Positions 47,558-57,195 of a stretch of 64,000 nucleotides of DNA are shown here, piece by piece. The position numbers were made by a program, and so were the translations under genes. Every line of letters begins with the position of its first letter. Within the stretch, counting starts at the first letter, position 1. The stretch is from Microvenator marinus (GTDB lineage: Bacteria; Myxococcota_A; Bradymonadia; Bradymonadales; Bradymonadaceae), in assembly GCF_007993755.1 (NCBI RefSeq), contig NZ_CP042467.1, forward strand, positions 1,960,001 to 2,024,000, read 5' to 3'. Under the pieces are notes generated by a model. That model was not told the DNA's origin, did no database searches, and worked only from the letters and a program-made list of their open reading frames with translations.

Positions 47558-48244
47558 GTGAGACGCTTGCCCCATAGTCGACACGGAATGACCGTGGTCG
47601 AAATCATCGTGGTGATGGCCATCGTGGCCAGCATTATGGGGTTGGGTGCGTCCATGCTCGGCATGGTGGGTAACAACGACATGAAGAAGGATGCAAACCG
47701 TCTTTCTTCGGTCATGAACTACACTTACTCCAACGCGGGGATCAATAACTCGAGATACCGGTTGGTGCTGGACCTCGACACCGGCACTTATTATTCGGAA
47801 GTCACAGACCAAGCCCTGATTACGCAGAGTGAACGCGATGCCGACCTCGAGATGTTGACCGAGGAGGCCCGCGAGGCCGGAAGGCAGAAAGACCGCGACT
47901 CAGATCTCTTTGATGAAGAGGAAGAGAATCCGTTCGGTGTTAATCGCCGAGTGACGTTTGAGCGAGTCCAGAACGCACTCGTCAAAGACGAGAAGCTCTC
48001 AGAGGGGATTCGCTTCGACAAGATTTACTCGCCTAGATTTCCTGATGGCCCGGTCACCGAAGGCAAGATGGCCATAAGCTTCTTTCCCAACGGATATGTG
48101 GAACCTGTGCTCATCATCCTTCGAGACGACGATGACGGAGTTTATAGCTTGATCACCGAGCCTATGACGGGGCGTGTGAAGCTCTACGGGCGCGAGATTG
48201 AGGTTCCGGAAGACTTTGGAGAAGCGGAGGTAGACGATGACTAA
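47558..48244 (+). CDS. gspH: Type II secretion minor pseudopilin GspH
   Basis: The 228-residue protein starts at GTG and has a pseudopilin N-terminus HGMTVVEIIVVMAIVA with Glu at +5, again Gly-Met at the cleavage site. The C-terminal part is beta-rich with a charged middle (DRDSDLFDEEEENPFG). It overlaps the start of gspI by 8 nt. Assignment as GspH rests on position and fold. Confidence 0.85.
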   Translation: MRRLPHSRHGMTVVEIIVVMAIVASIMGLGASMLGMVGNNDMKKDANRLSSVMNYTYSNAGINNSRYRLVLDLDTGTYYSEVTDQALITQSERDADLEMLTEEAREAGRQKDRDSDLFDEEEENPFGVNRRVTFERVQNALVKDEKLSEGIRFDKIYSPRFPDGPVTEGKMAISFFPNGYVEPVLIILRDDDDGVYSLITEPMTGRVKLYGREIEVPEDFGEAEVDDD

Positions 48245-48809
48245 ACCCCGCGGATTTACGCTTTTGGAAGTACTCCTCGCGCTGGCTATTTTGGCGTCAG
48301 CCTTGACGGTGCTCCTCGGCACGGCAGCGAACTCGAGCCAACAGGCGGTCTTTGCCAACGACCTCACGATTGCCTCACAACTCGCTCGGTCCAAGATGAT
48401 CGACATCGAGTACGAGATCATGGAAGAGGGATTTGATAGCACCGATCAGCAGCTCAGAGGGGATTTCTCTCGTGAAGGTCAACCCGACTACACTTGGGAA
48501 GCTAATATACAGGTGGTCGAAATCCCAGAATCGGCAAAAGAGGAGTTTTTGGCTCAAATCAACACCCAACTTTTTGGCGGTGACCAGGGCGCTCTGCAAG
48601 GAAATGCCGCGTTTAGCGCGATGTTGCCGATGCTCATCGCTGAGCTACCGACCATGATCAACAACATCGGAAAGAAGGTTCGCAAAGTTGATCTCGTGAT
48701 CGAATTCTCGCGAGGATCGGGCAGGTTCCCTCTCAAAGTTTCCCAGTATGTAATCGATCCCAAACTCAACGAATTTAACGTCTTTGACGACTCCCCTGCA
48801 TTGCAATGA
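48237..48809 (+). CDS. gspI: Type II secretion minor pseudopilin GspI
   Basis: The 190-residue protein has PRGFTLLEVLLALAILA, a classic Gly-Phe prepilin cleavage site with Glu at +5, then a globular part. Position between gspH and gspJ and short overlaps on both sides support GspI. It overlaps gspJ by 4 nt. Confidence 0.85.
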   Translation: MTKPRGFTLLEVLLALAILASALTVLLGTAANSSQQAVFANDLTIASQLARSKMIDIEYEIMEEGFDSTDQQLRGDFSREGQPDYTWEANIQVVEIPESAKEEFLAQINTQLFGGDQGALQGNAAFSAMLPMLIAELPTMINNIGKKVRKVDLVIEFSRGSGRFPLKVSQYVIDPKLNEFNVFDDSPALQ

Positions 48810-49576
48810 CTAAGAGAAGATTGCCATTGAGGGGTCGACCAAAGGGATTCACCATCGTTGAGGTGATGATCGCGATTGCCTTGCTGGCGGCTTTGACCGG
48901 CATGGTGTGGTCGAGCATTTCGGCGCTCTATCGAACTCGCGACATTGTGGAGGAACGCTCGGCGCGGATGCAGGCCGTGCGCATCACTATGGACCGTCTC
49001 ACTAAGGAAGTCGCGAGTGCCTTCGTTGCCGGCCCTGAATTTGGCGGAGAAGAACTTCCAGGTGAGGAAGACCCAGAGGCCTCAACCGACCCGAGCTCCG
49101 AGATGCCCAAGGTATTTGGCATGTTCGGTGAAGAAGACAACATTCACTTCACGGGCTTTGCACACCAACGCACCGTAGAAGGCGAGCGCGCAGGATATGG
49201 CGCGGAAATTGGCTACTTCATTCGCGAAGATCGCGACGAGGAAGGCGAAAGTGTTCGCTACTTGATGCGGCGCGTCGACACCTCGTTTGATGAACGACTT
49301 GAACGAGGCGGCATTCTTCAGAAGGTCTTAAGAGACGTGGAGGAGATCGAGTTTGAGTATTGGGATCCCGGTGCCACCCAGATTGGCTCTCTCGAGGAGA
49401 TTGCAGCAGAAGGAAAGTGGGTCGACCGATGGGATACGACGCGACGTGAGTTCGCGGGCAGACTGCCTACCCGCGTGCGCATCACTCTGACCCTTGCCCC
49501 GCTGGGTCCCATGAAGAACTCTCAGGTGTTCATGACCCAGGTTCAGACCGGAATGTCCGAGGTCTTGGAGTACTGA
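48806..49576 (+). CDS. gspJ: Type II secretion minor pseudopilin GspJ
   Basis: The 256-residue protein has the cleavage site PKGFTIVEVMIAIALLAAL with Glu at +5. Its C-terminal half contains Tyr/Trp-rich strands (IEFEYWDPGATQIG) as in GspJ. The start overlaps gspI by 4 nt and the stop overlaps gspK by one base (TGATG). Confidence 0.88.
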   Translation: MTKRRLPLRGRPKGFTIVEVMIAIALLAALTGMVWSSISALYRTRDIVEERSARMQAVRITMDRLTKEVASAFVAGPEFGGEELPGEEDPEASTDPSSEMPKVFGMFGEEDNIHFTGFAHQRTVEGERAGYGAEIGYFIREDRDEEGESVRYLMRRVDTSFDERLERGGILQKVLRDVEEIEFEYWDPGATQIGSLEEIAAEGKWVDRWDTTRREFAGRLPTRVRITLTLAPLGPMKNSQVFMTQVQTGMSEVLEY

Positions 49577-51150
49577 TGTTGATGAAAATGATCAGCTTGG
49601 GGACTCTTAAGGCGTTGCGCGCGCTCGAGCAGCCGGCCAAACGCCCCACGAACAATCGTGGTGTCGCCATGCTCATCGGACTGATCACCATCGTGTTGCT
49701 TTCGGCCAGCGTGGTTGAATACACGTACGCAAATCGCATTCACCTGGCCCTCGCCACGAACGAGCGCGACCAACTCAAGAGCTACTTCCTCGCGAGGTCT
49801 TCACTCAACATCACAAAATTGTTGCTCTCGTTTCAATTTGCGCTCCAAAGTGAGTCTCGAGAGACCGAAGACGATATGGGGCAGCTGATCGGCCGAGCAA
49901 TGCGGCGCTCCAACTTCCAGATGTATCAATACGTGGACCTTTTCATGGGACCGTTCAATTCTGGAAAAATTGAGAGTCCTGTTGGCGGAATCAATCTGAG
50001 CGACACTGGGGTGGAGGGTTTTGGAGACTTCACCGGCGAAATGGCAGTACGTGTCGTGCCGGAGGATGGCCGAATCAACATCAATAACTTTGCGAAGGAC
50101 GAACTCGACGAAGGCGATTTGGCTCAGCTTTGCGCCATGGTTCTGGACCCAAGATACGACGAGATATTCGAACAAGAAGACGAGTTTGGCGAACTGATGG
50201 ATCGGGCAGCCGTACTTCAGAATATCATCGACTTCATCGACCCTGACGAAGAAGGAATCATCCTCAACACAGATTGCACCATTCGCGGAAAATCCGGCGA
50301 TGAACGCCGCCCTTATGATCGAGCGGGCGACCGAAAGATTCGCCCTCGAAATGCAAGATTGGTGGACGTATCCGAATTGCACATGGTGCACGGCGTTTCA
50401 GAAGCGTTCATGGAGACTTTCAAAGACCAGTTGACCACCTTCAATATCGGCAAACCCAATTTGAACGTGGCCCAAGCGCCGGTCTTCTACTCCGTTCTCT
50501 GCCAAAACATGGCTGTTCAAGGCAAACGACTTAGTCCGGGCGAAGCTCTCACACTTTGCTCAACGAGCCCGACGATCTCGTCTCAAGTCCTTTTACTGGC
50601 TATGGCACTCGATGGAATACGAGCCTTCTTTGAAAATCCTCTCTCGGTACTGCTGGCGTATGTTGGGTCCACCGAGAGCACGCTTCTACCCTCGGCTAAG
50701 AAGGGTCAGCCTGTGGCGTTTTTGAGTGTCAGCCAGTTCCCGGCTTATATCGAGGACTTGAAACAGAATCCGCTTTTGGTCGGCCAATTTATACAGTACT
50801 CGCCGCTTTACCAGCAATTGGTTCTGGCAAATCCCGGCATGATGCTCGACCCACTCAACCCTGCCGTTCCCGCATGGACAGTGGAGTTTGACCGCGCGGG
50901 ACTCATGCGGTCGGTTACAACAACAACGCCCAAGATTTATCGAATTTACGCTTCTGGTCGTTACGGGTCGACCGAGAGCACAATCGAAGCCGTGATCGAC
51001 TTCGACAAGACGGTGAGGCGTTTGCCGTCGGAAAAAGCGCTAGAAGAACAAGAATCAGATGCAGAGATTCTAAAAGAACTCAAAGATGCCCGCCGAGAGC
51101 AATTTAAAGAGAGCCCTAAAGGGCGCGTATTGCATTGGCGCGAATATTAG
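49576..51150 (+). CDS. gspK: Type II secretion tip pseudopilin GspK
   Basis: The 524-residue protein is the large pseudopilin of the tip complex. It has NRGVAMLIGLITIVLLSA at the prepilin site, lacking the +5 Glu as is normal for GspK, followed by the long GspK helical domain with DGRININNFAKDELD and IIDFIDPDEEG. The stop lies 36 nt before gspL. Confidence 0.93.
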   Translation: MLMKMISLGTLKALRALEQPAKRPTNNRGVAMLIGLITIVLLSASVVEYTYANRIHLALATNERDQLKSYFLARSSLNITKLLLSFQFALQSESRETEDDMGQLIGRAMRRSNFQMYQYVDLFMGPFNSGKIESPVGGINLSDTGVEGFGDFTGEMAVRVVPEDGRININNFAKDELDEGDLAQLCAMVLDPRYDEIFEQEDEFGELMDRAAVLQNIIDFIDPDEEGIILNTDCTIRGKSGDERRPYDRAGDRKIRPRNARLVDVSELHMVHGVSEAFMETFKDQLTTFNIGKPNLNVAQAPVFYSVLCQNMAVQGKRLSPGEALTLCSTSPTISSQVLLLAMALDGIRAFFENPLSVLLAYVGSTESTLLPSAKKGQPVAFLSVSQFPAYIEDLKQNPLLVGQFIQYSPLYQQLVLANPGMMLDPLNPAVPAWTVEFDRAGLMRSVTTTTPKIYRIYASGRYGSTESTIEAVIDFDKTVRRLPSEKALEEQESDAEILKELKDARREQFKESPKGRVLHWREY

Positions 51151-51186
51151 ATACTGAGACAGATTTGCTAGGTAGTTGGAAAAAGC

Positions 51187-52782
51187 ATGGCTAAACGAAT
51201 CATCGCAATAGACATTGGAGCCTGGTCGGTGAAGGCCCGGGTCATGGATGTCAAAGACAACCTCGAGATTTACCGGGATGAAATCCGATTGGCGAGTTTC
51301 GGGAGTACGGTGAGTCCCGAGGAGGCTGACACTCAAACCGAGGCACCTGATGGCGCTGAAGCCGTTGAGGAAGCGGCTGAGGTCGAAATCGACTTATCGC
51401 CACTCGCGCAAGCCTTTGAGGCTATGGCTATTCATATCCAACCCTCCAAGGACGACGCCTGGGTCGTTACGATGGCAGGCACTCAAGCGATGTTGCTCTT
51501 CGTCGGGGTTCCTTTCGGTGAAAAACCTAAAGTGGCCAGTGTTCTTCCAAACATCCTCGTGGATCTTCTGCCATTTCCAATCGCGGAAGTTATTAGCGAT
51601 TTCTTCGTTGAAACCATCGGAGAGACGCACCAAGCGGTTGTTGGAATCACAAGGCGCTCACAACTTTCGGCCTTCTTGGAGGATTTAAAATCGGGTGGAG
51701 TCGACCCGGCTAAAGTTGTCCCTCCCGAGCTGGCCATGGCGGTGGGCGCAAAGCAGTTTGTCGGCACCACCGATGTGGTTGCCGTGCTCGACATCGGTCA
51801 TCAACACACGCGGGTTGTCGTGCTTCAGGAGCGGCGACTCCTGCACGCGAACACAATTCTCATCGGCGGCCAGCGGATCACAGCTGAGATTGCGAAGGCT
51901 TTTCGAGCTTCGACAGAAGAAGCGGAGAACGCCAAACATCAATACGCTCAGGTCGTACAAGGCCCCCAAGAGAACCCGCAGGTTGAGATCATCAGTCGTG
52001 CCGTCACAGACGCCCTTCGCCCGATGGTCCGAGACTTACGAAGGTCGCTACAGGCGCTTTACGCAAAGTCAGGAGCCGAGGTTCAAACTGTCTTCATCAC
52101 CGGGGGTACGGCGAAGATTCGAGGCCTTGATGCGTGGTTAACGCGTGAATTGGGAGTAGAAGCACGAAAACTCCCCCTCCCCTCCAACCCAGTTTCATTG
52201 CCACTATACGGCGCAAGCCTTGCCCTCAACGATAAAGAAAAGCTGCTCAACCTCAGACAAGGCGCATTCGCGTTCAAAGGGAGTTCGCCCTATCTGAGAA
52301 AACAGGCGGCGATCTTTGGATTTGCTGCAGTGATTTTCGCTATCTTGATCGCGGCAAATCTCTTCCTCCAAAAAGCATCGCAAGAAGCCCGACGTGACGC
52401 CATGAAGGCAACTCTTGAGGCCCAGACTAAGAAAGTCTTTGGCGAGGCTCTCTCATCCCAGTCTGATATTCAGTCACGGATTGAGGGTGGGGCCGCGTCC
52501 GGTCAAGCTTTCATTCCCAAGATGAGCGCCTTTGAATTGCTCTATCAAGTCACAAACTCGGTCTCTCCTGAGATCGAAATGAACTTGACCCGGCTCGAAG
52601 TGGATATCGACAGAAAGATCATCCAGCTCATGGGCGAGACTTCGGATGCTCAGGCCGTTGACCAAATTGTGTCCGACCTAGAAAGACTCGAGTGTTTGCA
52701 AAACATCAAGAAAGACAAGCTCAGGGTCAAAAATGACGGCAAAGCAGATTTTGAACTTCAGATTGCGTCGGAGTGTTCATGA
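51187..52782 (+). CDS. gspL: Type II secretion protein GspL with PilM-like cytoplasmic domain
   Basis: The 531-residue protein has an actin-like, PilM-like cytoplasmic half (IAIDIGAWSVKARV at the start, VVAVLDIGHQHTRVVV, VFITGGTAKIRGLDAW), an acidic insert (EEADTQTEAPDGAEAVEE), one membrane helix near 380 and a periplasmic GspL-like domain. It links GspE to the platform. The stop overlaps gspM (ATGA). Confidence 0.9.
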   Translation: MAKRIIAIDIGAWSVKARVMDVKDNLEIYRDEIRLASFGSTVSPEEADTQTEAPDGAEAVEEAAEVEIDLSPLAQAFEAMAIHIQPSKDDAWVVTMAGTQAMLLFVGVPFGEKPKVASVLPNILVDLLPFPIAEVISDFFVETIGETHQAVVGITRRSQLSAFLEDLKSGGVDPAKVVPPELAMAVGAKQFVGTTDVVAVLDIGHQHTRVVVLQERRLLHANTILIGGQRITAEIAKAFRASTEEAENAKHQYAQVVQGPQENPQVEIISRAVTDALRPMVRDLRRSLQALYAKSGAEVQTVFITGGTAKIRGLDAWLTRELGVEARKLPLPSNPVSLPLYGASLALNDKEKLLNLRQGAFAFKGSSPYLRKQAAIFGFAAVIFAILIAANLFLQKASQEARRDAMKATLEAQTKKVFGEALSSQSDIQSRIEGGAASGQAFIPKMSAFELLYQVTNSVSPEIEMNLTRLEVDIDRKIIQLMGETSDAQAVDQIVSDLERLECLQNIKKDKLRVKNDGKADFELQIASECS

Positions 52783-53375
52783 AAAAGCCAGTTCAAAAGC
52801 CGAAAGGCTCCGTGCTTAGTTCGATGTCCGAACGCGATCGCAAGCTTCTGATGCTCTTCCCGGTCATCATTGGCGTAGCCCTCATGGCGATTTTGGGCAT
52901 CAAGTACTCTCAGTCGATTGACGCGATAGAGGCCGAAACCCAACGGCATCGAGCCGCGCTTGATTACCTCTCTCAAGAGGTTCCGGCTTACCTTGAGAGA
53001 CAGTCTGGCGCGAAGGTCGCACGAAGTCATAAGGAAATGACCGAGGAGCAACTCAAGACGAACGATATCAAGCTCACGAGTTTCGTGGCCGAACACGCCT
53101 CCAAAGCCGAGATCACCATCACGAGTTACGACGAAGATGAGATGCCGTTTGGAGGCAGCGCCAAAGGTGAGGGCCCAATCATCACTGAGAGACAACTCAG
53201 GATTGAGATTCGCGAAGCAGAAATGGCTAAGCTTTTGGACCTTCTGGATCGAATCGAGAAATCAGACCAGCCCGTGTTCATCAAACGCTTGGATATTCGA
53301 GATGTTCGGGCAAAAGGGAGCGTCCGAGCCATCGTGACGGTCTCGACGTTCATTCAGAAAGAGAAGGCGACCTGA
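52779..53375 (+). CDS. gspM: Type II secretion protein GspM
   Basis: The 198-residue product has a short cytoplasmic N-terminus, one membrane helix (about 25-45), a coiled-coil stretch and a C-terminal ferredoxin-like periplasmic domain. Position after gspL and size support GspM; sequence identity alone is weak. I chose the ATG at 52779 with a GGAG site. It ends in TGATG with gspN. Confidence 0.85.
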   Translation: MKKPVQKPKGSVLSSMSERDRKLLMLFPVIIGVALMAILGIKYSQSIDAIEAETQRHRAALDYLSQEVPAYLERQSGAKVARSHKEMTEEQLKTNDIKLTSFVAEHASKAEITITSYDEDEMPFGGSAKGEGPIITERQLRIEIREAEMAKLLDLLDRIEKSDQPVFIKRLDIRDVRAKGSVRAIVTVSTFIQKEKAT

Positions 53376-54400
53376 TGATTTTAAGTTCCTTGGAAAAACC
53401 TATTGTCAGATTCCCGGTATATCTCTTCACCGGATTTGTGGTCTTTGCACTATCCATGGCACTGACGTTTCCTGATGATGAGATTAAAGACATCATCAGC
53501 GTCCAAGCGGAGAAGCAACTCGGACACAAGTATCGTGTGTACATCGGCGAGCTCGATCTCTGGCGCCTATCTGGAATCGCGCTGGAGAGCGTCTCGATCG
53601 AAGAGCGCGTGGATGAAACCGAAGAGGTCAATCCAGATCTGCCTCCCGAATTGCCCACCAAGATTAGGCTTCAAAGCGTGCGAGCTCGCCTCGCCCCCCT
53701 GGCTTCCTTGATAAATCTTGCGCCAACCGTGGTCTTTGATGCCGATACAGGTGGCGGAATCATCACCGGCGAGTTCGCATACGGGCAAAGCGAGTCCAAG
53801 CTCGGAGTCGAAACCCAGAAGCTCGACCTACGGCAGGCAAACTTGCTGACGACGTTGACCGGAATGCCGTTTTTCGGCGAGTTCGACCTCGAGACCGAGT
53901 TCATCTTTGACTCCAAGTTTCAGCCGGTTGACGGCTACGTCAAAGCCCGCGGCCAACAAATCACGATCGGACCCGCGACGATTCAGACCGATAAGTTTCC
54001 GCCGATGAGCTATTTTGAGATTCCGCAGACCAACTTCGGAACCATTCTCATCGACCTAGACATGGCTGAACCAGTCAACGAGCGAGCTTCAGCCACACTT
54101 GACTTCAATCGTTTTGAGTCGAGTGGACGCGATATTCGGATGGAAATGTGGGGTGATATCGGCATGGCACCTAAGTTTGGACGGGCCCGACCCAAGCTGC
54201 AAATGCGACTCCAACTCGACGACACCTTCGTCAAGGACAACTCCCTTTCGCCGCTGCTAAACGTGGGCGAAGTCAGAAAGGGCAAGGGTCGAGATTGGTA
54301 CGGATTTACGTTGAACGGTACGTTTGACCGGATCCAGTTCAAAGGTTCCGCTGCCGCGTCGCAGGGCAACAAGGAAGCACCTGCTCAGCCCGAAGAATAG
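53375..54400 (+). CDS. gspN: Type II secretion protein GspN
   Basis: The 341-residue protein has an N-terminal membrane helix (about 10-30) followed by a beta-rich periplasmic domain with repeated LDxxQANLLxxL and ATLDFNRFESSG-type strands, as in Myxococcota-type GspN/AsmA-like proteins. It closes the gspC-N operon. The stop faces the convergent epmA gene across 2 nt. Confidence 0.8.
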   Translation: MILSSLEKPIVRFPVYLFTGFVVFALSMALTFPDDEIKDIISVQAEKQLGHKYRVYIGELDLWRLSGIALESVSIEERVDETEEVNPDLPPELPTKIRLQSVRARLAPLASLINLAPTVVFDADTGGGIITGEFAYGQSESKLGVETQKLDLRQANLLTTLTGMPFFGEFDLETEFIFDSKFQPVDGYVKARGQQITIGPATIQTDKFPPMSYFEIPQTNFGTILIDLDMAEPVNERASATLDFNRFESSGRDIRMEMWGDIGMAPKFGRARPKLQMRLQLDDTFVKDNSLSPLLNVGEVRKGKGRDWYGFTLNGTFDRIQFKGSAAASQGNKEAPAQPEE

Positions 54401-54402
54401 GT

Positions 54403-55560
54403 TCAATCAAACCCCGAAAGTGCGATTACATCGGCGATATCCTGTGTTCCCAGTTTCAACATCAAGAGCCGGTCTAGCCCTACGGCAACTCCGGCCGACG
54501 GCGGTAGTCCTTGAGACAAGTGGCGCAAGAACTCTTCGGGCATTGGAAGTTCTGGGTAGTTCAGTTCACGACGGCGCTCGATATCTTCGTTGAATCGTCT
54601 TCGCTGCTCTTCAGGATCGCAGAGTTCTTGAAACCCGTTGCAGAGTTCGAGGCCGTTCACATAGAGCTCAAACCGTTCCGCGGCGCGCGAATCATCCTCA
54701 CAAGCCGCCGCGAGAACCGCCTGTCGAACTGGCCACCTTGTCACAAAAACTGGGCCCATAGACTCTAAAAACGGATCCACGTACTCAACCATCAGCTCGA
54801 AGTAGATTTGGTCCCAAGCGCCGTCCAACCGCACTTTGAGACCACCTGCACTACACGCCGAAACCAGTGTCTCTCTTGTTTGAGCCGCGAGGATATCGAT
54901 TCCGCAGGACCGCAAAAAGAGCTCCTGCATGGTGATTCGTTCGATTGGACCTTCAAACTCCAAGAACGCCGAAACGATGTTCTCCACGTCTTGCATCACC
55001 GCCTCAACCGGCTCCCAGGCGCGATAGAACTCCAGAATCGAGAATTCTGGACGATGTCTCTTGGAGATTTCGCCATTTCGAAAGGCCTTGGTGACCTGAA
55101 AAATCCTCTCGTGCCCTGCTACCAGAAGGGCCTTCATCTTGAATTCAGGGGAAGTGTGTAGCCACTTTCGCGTCTCGCGACCGCCCGGCTCAGGAGAATA
55201 GATGGCGGGGAGAGGATCCAAGAAAACATCGGTGCCTGGTTCATCCACCAATTGAGGAGTCTCTACCTCCAAGAATCCGCGCTCTGCGAAGTAAGTTCGT
55301 ATCTGCCCGTAAAGCCGCTGACGAAGTTCAAGTCCTGGTGTCCACCCTACCCCAGCCTCACCCCTCGAAAACGACTCGTAGCGAGCAACGTTGAGCTTCT
55401 CGCCGTCAAAGTGCCCCTCCACGCGCACAAGTTGTCCGTTTTCGAGCGGTAGTGGTCCTATGAGCACCGCCCCGTAGGCATTCGTCAACCGTCCTTCATG
55501 ATACCGCCCTGCGGTGCACACAGAACCATTTTGAAGCTTGTGTAGGGGTTGATGCTCCAT
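54403..55560 (-). CDS. epmA: EF-P lysine lysyltransferase EpmA (class II LysRS-like)
   Basis: The 385-residue protein matches the lysyl-tRNA synthetase catalytic core without an anticodon domain: FLEVETPQLV, LHTSPEFKMK, FQVTKAFRNGEIS-RHRPEF, GLELCNGFQEL, and the closing GVAVGLDRLLMLKL. An N-terminal region of about 90 residues is a partial OB-like segment, longer than in E. coli EpmA. It would lysylate elongation factor P. I chose the ATG at 55560. The gene diverges from the lipoprotein at 55636. Confidence 0.9.
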   Translation of the reverse strand: MEHQPLHKLQNGSVCTAGRYHEGRLTNAYGAVLIGPLPLENGQLVRVEGHFDGEKLNVARYESFSRGEAGVGWTPGLELRQRLYGQIRTYFAERGFLEVETPQLVDEPGTDVFLDPLPAIYSPEPGGRETRKWLHTSPEFKMKALLVAGHERIFQVTKAFRNGEISKRHRPEFSILEFYRAWEPVEAVMQDVENIVSAFLEFEGPIERITMQELFLRSCGIDILAAQTRETLVSACSAGGLKVRLDGAWDQIYFELMVEYVDPFLESMGPVFVTRWPVRQAVLAAACEDDSRAAERFELYVNGLELCNGFQELCDPEEQRRRFNEDIERRRELNYPELPMPEEFLRHLSQGLPPSAGVAVGLDRLLMLKLGTQDIADVIALSGFD

Positions 55561-55635
55561 GATTCGACTTCTCCAGATGGCAAGCAAGACGGGAAATGGT
55601 ACAAGAGGTTCTGATTCGATTGAAGAGGAGTTCAC

Positions 55636-56058
55636 ATGAAGTTTGCCGCGTTTTTGGCCATACTTGCTTTAGTTTCAACAGGCTGCGGTGAAGACCTTGG
55701 GTTTGGGCCCGAGATCGTCTCGATGACCGTAAGTCCCGACACGCTTTCCACCACTGAAACCGGGATGACAGACCAGTTCTTCACCATCACCATCGAGGTT
55801 TCGGGGTTCACCGATGAAATCGACGTGGAGGCCACGCGCGCATTCATCCAGCCGGATGAGGTGGACGCTGTGTACGAGTCTGCCACACTCGTGGGCAACA
55901 CGATCACGCTCGATCGCATCGCAACTGGTTGGTTTCAAACTCTTCCCCCTGGCACCTATGATATCGGCGCGGAAGTCTCGACGGTCCCTGGCGACAACGG
56001 TCAACCCACTGAAGCCGTGGAGCGTCTGAACCTCACGACGGTAACGATCACGGAATGA
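55636..56058 (+). CDS. Small hypothetical lipoprotein
   Basis: The 140-residue product has a signal peptide with lipobox (LVSTGC), then an Ig-like beta-rich domain (FTITIEVSGFTDEIDVEATRAFIQ-type strands). A strong AGGAG site precedes the ATG. The stop overlaps the YqjE-like gene by 4 nt (ATGA). Function unknown. Confidence 0.8.
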   Translation: MKFAAFLAILALVSTGCGEDLGFGPEIVSMTVSPDTLSTTETGMTDQFFTITIEVSGFTDEIDVEATRAFIQPDEVDAVYESATLVGNTITLDRIATGWFQTLPPGTYDIGAEVSTVPGDNGQPTEAVERLNLTTVTITE

Positions 56059-56453
56059 AACGAACCGACGACCGAGCAAATTTAGTTCAGGCGTTTCAGG
56101 GACTCGTTGATGAGATTGTCCTGCTTGTCAGCGATCATTTGCGCCTCTTTCGGACGGAGCTCCGAAGAGACACATTGATCGCAGCCAAGTACGCGGCGGC
56201 TGCGCTCTTTTTCGGAGCTATCCTCTTCTTCTCGTATGCCATGCTAAATTTGAGCGTGGTGTTTTTCGCGGGGTGGGCAGCAGGACCTTTAGGGATGGCC
56301 GTCTCTTCATTGGTGCTTACATTGACCAATGTTGGATTTTCACTGAGGGCATTCAGATCTGTTGTGCAGAGGATTGAGCAAGATCAACTCGGCCCAAGAT
56401 TCTCGTCAGCCGAACTCACGAGGAGCAAGGAATGGATCACCCCACAGACTTAG
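56055..56453 (+). CDS. Phage-holin-like/YqjE-type membrane protein
   Basis: The 132-residue protein has an amphipathic N-terminus and two hydrophobic helices (about 43-65 and 70-95), the layout of the YqjE / holin III-like family. It overlaps the upstream lipoprotein by 4 nt and the next small gene by 22 nt, so it is in a small operon of membrane proteins. Confidence 0.75.
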   Translation: MKRTDDRANLVQAFQGLVDEIVLLVSDHLRLFRTELRRDTLIAAKYAAAALFFGAILFFSYAMLNLSVVFFAGWAAGPLGMAVSSLVLTLTNVGFSLRAFRSVVQRIEQDQLGPRFSSAELTRSKEWITPQT

Positions 56454-56662
56454 CGATACGACCCGACGATGACGTCTACGCCGATGAACTCGCCGAGATA
56501 CGAGAGTCTATCTCAGAAACTCGAACACGGATTTCTAGGCGATTAGAATCGATTCAAGAAGAAGTTGAAGAGAAGCTTGATTGGAAAGCGTGGGTTAAAG
56601 AAAACCCTTGGAAAGCGACAGGAATCGCTTTCTCCCTTGGATTATATCTTGGCATTCGATAA
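56432..56662 (+). CDS. Small DUF3618/YqjD-like membrane protein
   Basis: The 76-residue product has a charged coiled-coil stretch (EIRESISETRTRISRRLESIQ) and a C-terminal hydrophobic end (KATGIAFSLGLYLGIR). This is the layout of DUF3618 and YqjD-type small proteins. It overlaps the upstream gene by 22 nt. Confidence 0.65.
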   Translation: MDHPTDLAIRPDDDVYADELAEIRESISETRTRISRRLESIQEEVEEKLDWKAWVKENPWKATGIAFSLGLYLGIR

Positions 56663-56694
56663 CCAAGATCAGATTGTTGCAAAGGTAAACATCG

Positions 56695-56904
56695 ATGAGT
56701 GTAGAAAACACCGAGCCAAAACCGTCCATCGTGGAAAGCGTCCACATGATGGAGGAGCGTTATCATTCAACTCGTGAACAGCTCTACGAGGTCAATCGTC
56801 AGGCCCAGGTCATGATTCAAAAACACCCTGCCGCTTGCATTGCCGGAGCTTTCGCGGTGGGTTGGGTCATCGGCAAGTTGGCAAAACGACGTTGGCTCAT
56901 CTGA
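56695..56904 (+). CDS. Small ElaB/YqjD-like membrane protein
   Basis: The 69-residue product has a helical stretch and a C-terminal hydrophobic segment (AACIAGAFAVGWVIGKLAKRR). It resembles DUF883/ElaB-type proteins that bind ribosomes at the membrane. It lies 32 nt downstream of the previous gene. Confidence 0.6.
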   Translation: MSVENTEPKPSIVESVHMMEERYHSTREQLYEVNRQAQVMIQKHPAACIAGAFAVGWVIGKLAKRRWLI

Positions 56905-56914
56905 GGAAAACCAA

Positions 56915-57184
56915 ATGACTGAACAAGCAGAGATTACACAACGCGCTCAAGACCTCGCGGCTCAAGTGATTGATCCGGAAAAAGCCAAAGCGATCTGGGA
57001 AGAAAACCCGTACCTTATCCTCGGTGTTGCCGCTGGAGCGGGCTATCTCCTCGCTGGTGGGCTTGCAATGCCCTTCACGCGTCGTCTTGTGCGTATCGGC
57101 ATGAAGGCCCTCTTCGTGCCAATCGCGGCCTCACAACTTAAGTCGCTGGCCACGACCTCCCCTGAACAGGAAATGATCAAATGA
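56915..57184 (+). CDS. Small hypothetical membrane protein
   Basis: The 89-residue product has one hydrophobic helix (about 32-52, PYLILGVAAGAGYLLAGGLA) and a Ser/Thr tail. A GAGGAAA site precedes the ATG at 56915. It is followed by the YtxH-like gene, which starts just after its stop. Confidence 0.65.
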   Translation: MTEQAEITQRAQDLAAQVIDPEKAKAIWEENPYLILGVAAGAGYLLAGGLAMPFTRRLVRIGMKALFVPIAASQLKSLATTSPEQEMIK

Positions 57185-57195
57185 AAGGAGATAAT

